The translations under genes were made by a program, and so were the position numbers. A model generated the notes under the pieces. The model saw only the letters and a program-made list of their open reading frames with translations. It was not told the DNA's origin and searched no databases. Positions 8,049 to 15,773 of a stretch of DNA of 54,362 nucleotides are shown here, piece after piece. The stretch's first letter is position 1. Each line of letters starts with the position of its first letter. The stretch is from contig CAZNVI010000003.1 of assembly GCA_964576705.1 (NCBI GenBank), positions 1 through 54,362 of the forward strand, read 5' to 3'. Source of the DNA: CAYMDS01 sp964576705. Lineage in GTDB: Bacteria > Patescibacteriota > Microgenomatia > Levybacterales > UBA12049.

Positions 8049-8176
8049 TATGTGTTTTCCTCCTTTCTTTTGAAACTCGTGGAAAGCACTGGTAATCGAA
8101 CTTAGGGAAGCTTTTTTTGAAAAAGATTGACCTAAAACTAACTTACAGTCTTATCAACACTGGGGCCAGTATAGCA
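8049..8176 (-). promoter_or_regulatory. Promoter and ~110-nt leader of the RRM gene
   Basis: On the minus strand, TGCTATACT (extended -10; hexamer at 8173-8168) predicts transcription from near 8161, giving a leader of about 112 nt before the ATG. Long leaders are typical of cold-shock RNA-binding protein genes; autoregulation or temperature control is an inference. Confidence 0.5.
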
Positions 8177-8284
8177 TAAAAGGGGCTAATTGGCTAATGG
8201 CAATAACTTATAAAACTCCTATCAATGCGATCCGGAGCCCATCGTAATATCTTTCAGACCTTGCTATCCTTCGTTTTAGGACAG

Positions 8285-8298
8285 TATAATCTCCATAT
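8285..8298 (+). promoter_or_regulatory. Near-leaderless promoter
   Basis: TATAAT at 8285-8290, then 8 nt to the ATG at 8299. No Shine-Dalgarno sequence. Confidence 0.65.
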
Positions 8299-9087
8299 AT
8301 GGAGCCTAGTTATAAAGAATTTGCAATTGAGCTTGCCAGGCAAGCCGGAGAAATTATGCGTAAAAACTTCACTTTAGGCATGAAAAGGGAATGGAAAGAC
8401 GACAATACTCCCCTCACAGCTACAGATAAAACTATTAACAGTCTAGTCTTACAAGCTGTAAAAGCACGTTATCCTGGACACTCAATAATAGCTGAAGAAG
8501 GTAGTCATATTATCAAAAACAGCGAATATGTGTGGGTTTGCGATCCCGTTGATGGCACCATCCCTTTCTCTCATGGAATCTCTGCATTCAGCTTCTCTTT
8601 AGCATTAACCAAAAACGGTGAAAGTGTTTTAGGGGTAGTATATGAACCGATTATGTCAAAATTATTTATCGCAACTAAAGGACAAGGCGCATACTGCAAT
8701 GATATACCTATTACTGTTTCTAAATCTCTTAGCCTCGAATCAGGCCTGATATACTCAACAATCGGTAACGCTACTGTAACCGATGTATATAATGTGCCTA
8801 AATTTTTAGGCGAAAGAGGCGCACTGCACATTAATATTTGTTCTTCTGTATTAGCAGGAGCCCTGGTTTCATGTGGGGAGTTCTTAGGCGCTATCCACGG
8901 ATGGAATAAACCATGGGATGGGGCAGCGGTGAAGATAATAGTAGAAGAAGCTGGCGGAAAAGTGACTGACATTCTTGGAAAAGAACAAAGATATGATGAG
9001 GATATTAAAGGCTTTATCGCAAGTAACGGCTTAATACATGATAAATTAGTAGAATTAGTTCAACTTTCTATAAGGAGTACTTCTTAA
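8299..9087 (+). CDS. Inositol monophosphatase-family phosphatase
   Basis: A 262-aa Mg-dependent sugar-phosphate phosphatase (IMPase/HisN/CysQ superfamily). Metal ligands are visible: EEG in IIAEEGSH, the hallmark DPVDGT near residue 81, and the late motif WDGAAVKII with the metal-binding Asp. The true substrate (inositol-1-P, histidinol-P, PAP or fructose-1,6-bisphosphate) cannot be told from sequence. It is cytoplasmic, with a start supported by the nearby -10 box. It converges with lon, the two stop codons sharing the bases TTAA at 9084-9087. Confidence 0.92.
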   Translation: MEPSYKEFAIELARQAGEIMRKNFTLGMKREWKDDNTPLTATDKTINSLVLQAVKARYPGHSIIAEEGSHIIKNSEYVWVCDPVDGTIPFSHGISAFSFSLALTKNGESVLGVVYEPIMSKLFIATKGQGAYCNDIPITVSKSLSLESGLIYSTIGNATVTDVYNVPKFLGERGALHINICSSVLAGALVSCGEFLGAIHGWNKPWDGAAVKIIVEEAGGKVTDILGKEQRYDEDIKGFIASNGLIHDKLVELVQLSIRSTS

Positions 9088-11474
9088 TCTGCGGGTACAG
9101 GCTGTGTGTGTCTATGGAGTACCGGTCTCTGAGACATTGACTCTTTTTTTTCTGATGATTTTTTCTTCATATTCAGAGGCCTAGTATAAGCCAAAGGAAA
9201 TACTTCATCCATATGTGACACGAATTTAAAGCTAAGGTCGCTTAGAACCTCTTTCGGCACATCCTCAAGATCCTTCTTATTTTCGATAGGAAGGATTACG
9301 GTCTTTAACCCTGCCCTGTGTGCAGCTATAATTTTCTCTTTTACGCCTCCTATTTCAAGTACTTTTCCGCGAAGTGTAACCTCTCCAGTCATTCCCACTG
9401 TCCGTTTGACAGGATTTTTCGTAAGAGCTGATGCAATGGCAGAAGTTATAGCGATACCCGCTGATGGTCCATCTTTAGGTGTCGCACCTTCGGGAACATG
9501 CACATGGACATCAAGCTTCTGATAAAATTTTTCCGAAAGCCCGAGCTGCGTAGCTCTAGTCCTTATGTAAGACATGGCTGCCTGGCAAGATTCCTTCATA
9601 ACATCACCAAGTTGTCCCGTAAGGATCAATTGCCCTCTGCCGGGCATAAGTGCTACCTCTATAAAGAGTATATCTCCGCCTGCTTCAGTCCATGCAAGTC
9701 CTGTTACCTGGCCTACTTCGTCCTTTTTCTCGATTAAAGAAGCACTAAATTTGATAGGGCCTAGGTAAGTTGGTATTTCCTTTTCAGTAACTTTAATTTT
9801 CTTCTTCTCACCTTCTGCTATTTTCTTGGCAACTTTCCGTAGAATTGTAGCTATCTTCCGCTCAAGATTACGTACTCCGGCCTCACGTGTGTAATGTAAA
9901 ATGGCAAATCTCAAACCTTCATCTGTTAATTCAACCATTTCCTCCTTCAATCCGTGTGCTTCCATTTGTTTTTTAATAAGATAATTTCTCGCTATCTTAA
10001 ACTTCTCTTCGGATGTATAGCCAGCGAAATGCAGTATTTCAAGCCTGTCACGCAATGCCGGAGGTATCGTATCTAAAACATTTGCTGTAGTTATAAACAT
10101 AACATCCGACAAATCAAACGGAACTTCAAGATAGTGGTCAGAAAATTGTGAATTTTGCTCAGGATCCAAGGCCTCAAGTAGGGCTGAAGACGGATCACCT
10201 CTGAAATCTGTACCTACCTTATCTATCTCGTCAAGCATAAACACCGGATTTTTTGTACCGGCGTCTTTTATGCCCTGTATAATCCTTCCAGGAAGTGCTC
10301 CGACATAGGTTCTTCTATGTCCCCGAATTTCGGCTTCATCCCGGATTCCCCCTAAAGATACCCGCACGAATTTACGCCCGAGCGCTCGAGCTATGGACTT
10401 GCCAATTGATGTCTTACCTACACCTGGAGGACCTGCAAAACACAGTATAGGTCCCTTCATTTTACCTGCCAACTGATGCACTGCGAGATACTCTATAATC
10501 CTCTCTTTTGCTTTCTTCAACGCATAGTGATCCTCGTCAAGCATTTTTTCAGCGGTTTTTATGTCAGTATTACTTTCGCTGGATACACTCCATGGCACAC
10601 TTACAAGCCAATCAAGATAATTTCGAATATATCCCACTTCAGGATTAAATTGATTCATCCCTTGAAGTTTTTTAACTTCCTTTTCGGCCTTCTCACGAAC
10701 TTCATCCGGCATGCCGGAAGTTTTTATTTTAGTAAGTATTTCTTTAGTATCGTCATCTACATCATTATCATTTAGCTCTTTTTGGATTGTCTTAAGTCTC
10801 TCACGAAGCATGGCTTCGCGAGCTCCTTTTTCAAATCTCTCTTGTGTTTTCGATGCAATTTTTTTCTCAAGCTCGAGTACCTTTATCTCTTTTGCTAACA
10901 AATCTGTCAACTTAGCAAGCCTTTTTTGGACGTCAAATTCTTCTAAAAGTTCCTGACGTTCTACAGGTTTAAGATCTAAAGCCGATGCTACAAGATCTGA
11001 TAATTCCGATGGGGAATTTTCAGACATGATATTCATAAAAACCAGAAAATCAGCAGATTTACCGAAATTCATAGCTCTACGGAATTCATTCGTTAAATGA
11101 TTGCACAATGCTTGTATCTCAGCGGTATTCTCAACAACATCCGGAATTTCTTCAACCTTTGCCATTAGGAATGAATCATGGGTTTCGTAAGATAGTATAC
11201 GCACTCTAGTAAGACCTCTAACTTGAGCATTAATTTCACCGTCTGCGCGAATCATCCGCTCAATTCTCGAAAGTGTTCCGATACCGTATAAATCATTTGT
11301 ATCCGGATCGTTAACGCGAGAATTTTTTTGAAGAACGAAACAAACTATTCTTTCATGTTTAAATGAAGTTTCTAAAGCGGCGAGTGACTTTGGCCTTCCG
11401 AATGTAAGTACCGAGTCAGTATTTGGAAATATGATTCCATCTCTTATCGGTATAATTGGTACAATTTTTTCCAT
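9084..11474 (-). CDS. lon: ATP-dependent protease Lon
   Basis: A 796-aa LonA protease. The N-terminal substrate-binding domain begins IIPIRDGIIFPNT and ends in a coiled region. The AAA+ domain has Walker A GPPGVGKTS near residue 350, Walker B FMLDEIDKV, and an arginine-finger region. The serine protease domain has Ser671 in PKDGPSAG and Lys714 in GGVKEK, with the usual 43-residue spacing. A short basic/polar tail (KKKSSEKKE) is extra. It degrades misfolded and regulatory proteins in the cytoplasm. Its promoter overlaps a CIRCE-like inverted repeat, suggesting heat-shock control. Confidence 0.98.
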   Translation of the reverse strand: MEKIVPIIPIRDGIIFPNTDSVLTFGRPKSLAALETSFKHERIVCFVLQKNSRVNDPDTNDLYGIGTLSRIERMIRADGEINAQVRGLTRVRILSYETHDSFLMAKVEEIPDVVENTAEIQALCNHLTNEFRRAMNFGKSADFLVFMNIMSENSPSELSDLVASALDLKPVERQELLEEFDVQKRLAKLTDLLAKEIKVLELEKKIASKTQERFEKGAREAMLRERLKTIQKELNDNDVDDDTKEILTKIKTSGMPDEVREKAEKEVKKLQGMNQFNPEVGYIRNYLDWLVSVPWSVSSESNTDIKTAEKMLDEDHYALKKAKERIIEYLAVHQLAGKMKGPILCFAGPPGVGKTSIGKSIARALGRKFVRVSLGGIRDEAEIRGHRRTYVGALPGRIIQGIKDAGTKNPVFMLDEIDKVGTDFRGDPSSALLEALDPEQNSQFSDHYLEVPFDLSDVMFITTANVLDTIPPALRDRLEILHFAGYTSEEKFKIARNYLIKKQMEAHGLKEEMVELTDEGLRFAILHYTREAGVRNLERKIATILRKVAKKIAEGEKKKIKVTEKEIPTYLGPIKFSASLIEKKDEVGQVTGLAWTEAGGDILFIEVALMPGRGQLILTGQLGDVMKESCQAAMSYIRTRATQLGLSEKFYQKLDVHVHVPEGATPKDGPSAGIAITSAIASALTKNPVKRTVGMTGEVTLRGKVLEIGGVKEKIIAAHRAGLKTVILPIENKKDLEDVPKEVLSDLSFKFVSHMDEVFPLAYTRPLNMKKKSSEKKESMSQRPVLHRHTQPVPAD

Positions 11475-11533
11475 AAATAAAATATATTAATATGGGCTTG
11501 GCGAACTATTTTTATAGTGAGCCTGTTGAACTA

Positions 11534-11567
11534 TTAGCAATCTATCATAGGGTTTGCTAATTGTCAA
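11534..11567 (-). promoter_or_regulatory. lon promoter with CIRCE-like operator
   Basis: On the minus strand: TTGACA (11567-11562), a 17-bp spacer, TAGATT (11544-11539, extended TGA). The leader is about 58 nt. Over the spacer and -10 lies TTAGCAATC-N9-GTTTGCTAA (11534-11560). This has the exact 9-9-9 layout of the HrcA operator CIRCE, with the outer TTAGCA/TGCTAA conserved and the inner CTC/GAG not. Confidence 0.6.
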
Positions 11568-11649
11568 CCCCCATTTTTTTTCAAATCACACGAGTTAAAC
11601 AAGCTTATGATAATTTAGGATACTATGTAACCACAGAACTTATGATAAG

Positions 11650-12036
11650 TCAAACAAAGCTGACAGGTAAAAATTTATCAATCGTATTAACTAATGTATC
11701 CAACTCAAATGGTTTCTCGATTACACCATCAGCCCCGGCTGAGTTTGCAATTAAACGAGCATTTGAATTTGCCGATAATAAAATTACAGGGGTTTTCTTA
11801 TTTATAGAATCGAATTTAATTTCTTTACAAAATTGGGCTCCGTCTTGACCCCATAATGACAGGTCTAAAAGTACAAGGTCATATTTATTATTTTTAATTA
11901 ACATTCGTAGATTACTATAGTCTTCAGGAATCGTCATTTCATATTTATCATTTAATATCAATGAGACTATGTCAGCTATACTTCGATCATCTTCAGCAAG
12001 TAAAATTTGTGCTCTATCTCTCACTACGACAGTCAT
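11650..12036 (-). CDS. Single-domain response regulator (receiver only)
   Basis: A 128-aa CheY-like receiver. It has the acidic pair in LLAEDDRS, phospho-acceptor Asp58 in LVLLDLSLWG, Ser/Ala switch region ILLSANS, and Lys109 in EKPFEL. There is no output domain, so it probably acts by protein-protein contact or as a phosphate sink. The partner kinase is not adjacent; the nearest is the GAF histidine kinase at 17963. TAATAT in an extended TGA context lies 10 nt before the ATG, so it may have its own near-leaderless promoter although it follows the sortase gene by 44 nt. Confidence 0.88.
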   Translation of the reverse strand: MTVVVRDRAQILLAEDDRSIADIVSLILNDKYEMTIPEDYSNLRMLIKNNKYDLVLLDLSLWGQDGAQFCKEIKFDSINKKTPVILLSANSNARLIANSAGADGVIEKPFELDTLVNTIDKFLPVSFV

Positions 12037-12080
12037 AATTGTGTCAATATTATCAGATTTTTATCAAAATTCAAAAAAGC

Positions 12081-12689
12081 TTATTTTGATAATTCTGTAA
12101 ATACAACTAGACGTTCTCTATAGGTTTTTAACCTCTTATCCCATACGCCGCCACAAGTAATTAAATTCAATTGAGATTTATTAGAAGATCCGAATACTTC
12201 TTTGATAGGAAAATTATCGTAGGGGTAAGTTTCAACACGAACAACAGAATATCCTAACTCTTTACCCGCAGTATCGACTACCGTTACAGTATCGCCTATA
12301 TTTAATTTTCCCAAATTCCAAAAAACCGCAGGACTTCCGGCCTCAGTGTCGTAATGACCTGCAAAAACGGCGCTGCCTTGTTCTCCAGGACTATAACCTA
12401 ACGAATACCATGCAACATTATAAGTATTTTTAGGAACATCCATGTTGCCCTTAGTATCCATCTGTACCACTTCGACATTTGCATTAACATCAATTTCGGG
12501 AATCAAAATCTTATTAGGAATGCTGAATACTATCTCCGGCGTGGCGCTGATCTTTGATACTATTGCCGTAGGATTAGGTTTATATCGTGCAGATTCTTTG
12601 TAGATTTCACTGTTTTCATTTTCGGTGGTAGTCCAAAAAAAACCTAATCCTATTACAGCAAGTACTAAAATAAGTAATATTTTTTTCAT
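12081..12689 (-). CDS. Sortase (class E/F-like)
   Basis: A 202-aa membrane-anchored transpeptidase. There is an N-terminal signal-anchor (residues 3-20) and a linker with KPNPTA. The sortase beta-barrel follows, with catalytic His112 (FAGHYDT), Cys179 (LITCGG) and Arg193 (YRERLVVF). It should attach surface proteins to a cell-envelope acceptor on the outside. Shine-Dalgarno GGAGG lies 10 nt before the ATG. It is translated just after a small secreted protein with an LPTGA sequence and downstream of a D,D-carboxypeptidase gene, a cell-wall context. Confidence 0.9.
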   Translation of the reverse strand: MKKILLILVLAVIGLGFFWTTTENENSEIYKESARYKPNPTAIVSKISATPEIVFSIPNKILIPEIDVNANVEVVQMDTKGNMDVPKNTYNVAWYSLGYSPGEQGSAVFAGHYDTEAGSPAVFWNLGKLNIGDTVTVVDTAGKELGYSVVRVETYPYDNFPIKEVFGSSNKSQLNLITCGGVWDKRLKTYRERLVVFTELSK

Positions 12690-12692
12690 TTA

Positions 12693-12863
12693 TTACTTAC
12701 CTCCTAATCCTGTACTAGGTGCACCTGTAGGAAGCACTACAGAAACACTAGGAGACGGCGTTTGAGTCGGACTAGTAGTACCAGTCTGAGCGGACACTAC
12801 CGCTGCAGCTATAGTGACAGAAAATACGAATGCAAAAACGGACGCAAAAACAGCTCTCAACAT
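12693..12863 (-). CDS. Small secreted Thr/Pro/Ser-rich protein (56 aa)
   Basis: The ATG at 12863 is chosen because GGAGGTGA lies 8 nt upstream; an in-frame ATG at 12887 would place this Shine-Dalgarno sequence inside the gene. A clear signal peptide (residues 1-25, ending VVSAQ) is followed by a mature part of about 30 residues, TSPTQTPSPSVSV, then LPTGAPSTGLGGK at the very end. It lies 3 nt before the sortase start, so the two are translationally linked. LPTGA resembles a sortase motif, but there is no membrane segment after it. Confidence 0.75.
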   Translation of the reverse strand: MLRAVFASVFAFVFSVTIAAAVVSAQTGTTSPTQTPSPSVSVVLPTGAPSTGLGGK

Positions 12864-12972
12864 AATTAACTCACCTCCTCTCATCATTTTTTAAAAAATA
12901 ACAACCGCAGTGTAGCGGAAAGGAATATAAATGAGGTTAAGTATGTGTAAGATTTAGATAATAATATATCTT

Positions 12973-13056
12973 CTAATCATACCTAGCAATTATTCGGGCA
13001 TATGCAGGTTTTTTTGGAGTTAATGCTTCAATAATTCTTCGGACAATTTCTTTCAT
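12973..13056 (-). CDS. Candidate 27-aa microprotein
   Basis: A short frame has one of the best ribosome-binding sites in the window, AGGAGGTGAT, 8 nt before the ATG. The peptide starts MKEIVRRIIEALTP and ends RIIARYD. It is an amphipathic, mostly basic helix pair around a KKPAY turn. No family is recognised. It sits between the D,D-carboxypeptidase and the small secreted protein/sortase pair, all on the minus strand, so it is likely in the same transcript. It could be a real microprotein or a leader peptide for the downstream genes. Confidence 0.5.
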   Translation of the reverse strand: MKEIVRRIIEALTPKKPAYARIIARYD

Positions 13057-13144
13057 AATATACAATCACCTCCTAAGATCGCCCAAAAAAGTATTAAAAA
13101 TCTCTGCTTCTAATTTGTTTCTAATATTTTCGGGCAGTTACAAA

Positions 13145-14215
13145 TCAATTCCAGTATCTCCACGTCGCGTATTTTTCTTTCAGTTGCTTTTCTGTAACAT
13201 CTACATGTGCCAAACCTAGACTTAAGTTAAACCCCAAATCTAAAAGCTGTGCTGCCCATAAGTCTCTCTTTATTATTGCCGGCGCACCTAACATAACGAC
13301 TATTAATTTTTTTCCGGATCTCTCTGCAACTACTGCTGTGGTACTACCTGCATTACCGGTATTTCCGATTTTAACTCCGGATGCCCCGGGATATACACCT
13401 ATCAACCCATTCCAATTATTTAGATCAAATCTTTTATGATAATTATTCGAGGATAGTAACGCATAATCTTTCTGAACAATATCCCGAATCTCAGGATAAT
13501 TCTCTAGCGCATAGTGGGTTAATACAGCCAAATCCGAAACAGTACTGAAGTGATCCTTATTATCAAATCCCTGCGGATTAGAGAAAGAAGAGTTTTTAAG
13601 TCCTATCACGCGAGCCTTTTCATTCATAGCTCTTATAAATACTTCTTCGCCGTATTTCTTATCGATACCTTCTTTTATCACTTCAACCGCATCATTAGCC
13701 GACGTTAATAGCGAAGCATGCAATAATTCATTCAGTGTTAATTTTTCACCTGGAGTGACACCAATCTTAGTCGGGACCATAATAGATGCTTTATCAGATG
13801 TGCTAAAACTTTCAGAAGGATCCGCCAAATCCAAGGCAACAACTGAAGTCATAATTTTCGTCAATGATGCGATAGATAATTTCTGGTCAAGATTTTTTGA
13901 TGCTAACACCCGACCGTTTTGATAATCGACTACGGCATATGCCTTTGCTTCTTCAAACTCATCAGAAGCATCAGCTCGCGGGATGAAATTATGCTCTGTT
14001 TTAATCTCAAATGTATTCGGAACCATCTCGAGCTTAGGTGTTACTGTATCAAAAAAAATATCAGGTTCGATTGCTATAGGAAAAATCGGTTTTGGTATCC
14101 AAGTTTTCGTATGCTGAAGCGCAACAATAATAAAAACAGCTAAAAAAGTACCGATGAAGACTTTCAAATGCTTTGAAGAAAATCTGACTAAATCTTTTTT
14201 ATTAAAATCTAACAT
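13145..14215 (-). CDS. D-alanyl-D-alanine carboxypeptidase (S11), KTG altered
   Basis: A 356-aa penicillin-binding-type enzyme of family S11. There is an N-terminal membrane anchor (residues 16-34). The nucleophile motif is SLTK (Ser117, Lys120), and the second motif is SAND (Ser171, Asn173). The third motif reads KIGNTG (282-287) where KTG is expected; one base change (ACC to ATC) would explain it. It should trim pentapeptide stems of peptidoglycan outside the membrane. The gene lies 5 nt after the GH18 gene. The altered motif may lower or change activity. Confidence 0.88.
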   Translation of the reverse strand: MLDFNKKDLVRFSSKHLKVFIGTFLAVFIIVALQHTKTWIPKPIFPIAIEPDIFFDTVTPKLEMVPNTFEIKTEHNFIPRADASDEFEEAKAYAVVDYQNGRVLASKNLDQKLSIASLTKIMTSVVALDLADPSESFSTSDKASIMVPTKIGVTPGEKLTLNELLHASLLTSANDAVEVIKEGIDKKYGEEVFIRAMNEKARVIGLKNSSFSNPQGFDNKDHFSTVSDLAVLTHYALENYPEIRDIVQKDYALLSSNNYHKRFDLNNWNGLIGVYPGASGVKIGNTGNAGSTTAVVAERSGKKLIVVMLGAPAIIKRDLWAAQLLDLGFNLSLGLAHVDVTEKQLKEKYATWRYWN

Positions 14216-14220
14216 AATAA

Positions 14221-15543
14221 TTAATTAATTTCTGCAAATTTCATGCGGTTATCGGCCAAGCTTCTGGTTCCGAACTTTTCTCTTAATACGTCCCACAGTT
14301 CTGTTTTACCCTCATCAAAACCCAATGCCCACATACCTACACCGGCAAGTTTCTTATTTTTTGCAAAGTCGTACTTTATCCCTAGCGATCTTGAATCATC
14401 TAGAAAAATCATTCTCCAGGTATCGGTACTAGGAACGTAATACCCAAGCCACCCTACCTGTCCTAATTCATCCCAACCGGTTCGATCGGGTTTTATGGTG
14501 TTTTGCGCGATTTGATATGTCTGGGTTAATGGTCTACCCCGCCAAGATCCGGAAGGTCTGGTTTGTGCTTTAACCCGAGGCTCACCGTAAACTAAATAAT
14601 TGTATCCATAATATGGAACACCGAGTATAATTTTATCAGCCGGCATTTGATTTGAAAAATCTTCGACAGCAGTTGATATATCATAGTTATACTTACCTTC
14701 TTTATGGCCATATAATGGTGCTGTAGGTGTCGCTATATCGCTTCCTTTTACAGCAAAGTCGTAAGCCATCATGAATATTCCATCAGCGGAACTTCCTATT
14801 GACACTATATCGTAAAGCTTTGCTGCTTTTGCAGATGAAGCATATACAGAGACTGTAACTTTCGAATTAGGTACCTCTTGATGCATCCTATCAGTCATTT
14901 TGGCTACGAAATCGCTAAATCGTTTTCTATAAAACGGGCTTGGCGTACCTACATATTCAACATCTATATTGATTCCATCAATTCCCCTACTCTTCACTTC
15001 AGAAACTGTATCAACTACAGTCTTCTCCATTGCAATATCACTCCCTAAAAACGATTCGATGTCTTTATTTTTCATGCAAGTTATCGTAAGAACTACTCTA
15101 GTACCATAACTATGTGCCTTTTTAAAAATACTCGTAGCTTTATCACTTTTAAACACTGCATATCCATAATCAGACCTCTCTAATCCACCATCAGATTTAA
15201 TCGGAACCCCAAAATATGCAAAGGTAGTTAAGGTGTTGAAATCGACAGAGTCCAATTTATTAATTGTCCAGTACGGGGCGAAGCCGAATACTTCGTATCC
15301 TGACTTTCTAGGTGTAGAAAGAGGTTTTAAAGAATTTAGGTTTGCAACCAAGGGGTTTATATAGCTAGAAACCGGTTTATAACTCATAGCTACTATAAAA
15401 ATTAATGCAATGTAGCCTAAGATAAAAGTAGAAAATATCCAAGTTCTGTACAGACATGAGACTTTACTGTATTGGTTTCGAAAATTGAAGTAAAAGTTGG
15501 TTTTCTTATAACTTATATTTTTATTTTTTGGCATCCCAAACAT
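14221..15543 (-). CDS. GH18-family glycosidase (spore germination/chitinase-like)
   Basis: A 440-aa protein. One transmembrane anchor (about 35-55) is followed by an external TIM barrel beginning EVFGFAPYWT. The GH18 catalytic signature DGINIDVE has Asp189, Asp194 and the acid Glu196 all intact. Later barrel motifs are IFMMAYDF and LGVPYYGYNY. Relatives (YaaH/SleL-like) cleave N-acetylglucosamine-containing polymers, so a peptidoglycan or envelope-glycan target is likely. It is first in an operon with the D,D-carboxypeptidase. Confidence 0.9.
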   Translation of the reverse strand: MFGMPKNKNISYKKTNFYFNFRNQYSKVSCLYRTWIFSTFILGYIALIFIVAMSYKPVSSYINPLVANLNSLKPLSTPRKSGYEVFGFAPYWTINKLDSVDFNTLTTFAYFGVPIKSDGGLERSDYGYAVFKSDKATSIFKKAHSYGTRVVLTITCMKNKDIESFLGSDIAMEKTVVDTVSEVKSRGIDGINIDVEYVGTPSPFYRKRFSDFVAKMTDRMHQEVPNSKVTVSVYASSAKAAKLYDIVSIGSSADGIFMMAYDFAVKGSDIATPTAPLYGHKEGKYNYDISTAVEDFSNQMPADKIILGVPYYGYNYLVYGEPRVKAQTRPSGSWRGRPLTQTYQIAQNTIKPDRTGWDELGQVGWLGYYVPSTDTWRMIFLDDSRSLGIKYDFAKNKKLAGVGMWALGFDEGKTELWDVLREKFGTRSLADNRMKFAEIN

Positions 15544-15599
15544 ACCTTATTTCGTATTGTTGAGTTATCCTATAATATTGATTCCCAACACACCACGGT

Positions 15600-15628
15600 A
15601 TAATAAAGGAAACCTTTTATTATGTCAA
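15600..15628 (-). promoter_or_regulatory. Promoter of the GH18 gene
   Basis: On the minus strand: TTGACA (15628-15623), 17-bp spacer, TATTAT (15605-15600), then a leader of about 50 nt. The spacer holds an imperfect inverted repeat (TAATAAAAGG / CCTTTATTA), a possible operator. Confidence 0.65.
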
Positions 15629-15773
15629 GACCTATATAAAAAATCAATCATAAGAGGGTAATAAACGTGTAATAAATGAAAAATCTTTATTGTCGAGCTA
15701 GGCCTGGAGTATTAAAAATATTTAAGTAATTTATTAATGCACGTAACTTCGATGTGATACCTAAGAACCTTCC

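Noticed and set aside
11561..11848. Plus-strand frame of 95 codons
   Set aside because: It overlaps the receiver-domain gene on the other strand, which has all CheY motifs, and begins inside the lon control region.
12864..12887. Earlier ATG of the small secreted protein
   Set aside because: The strong GGAGGTGA would be inside the coding frame and the signal peptide would be preceded by an odd extension; no leaderless -10 is at the right distance.
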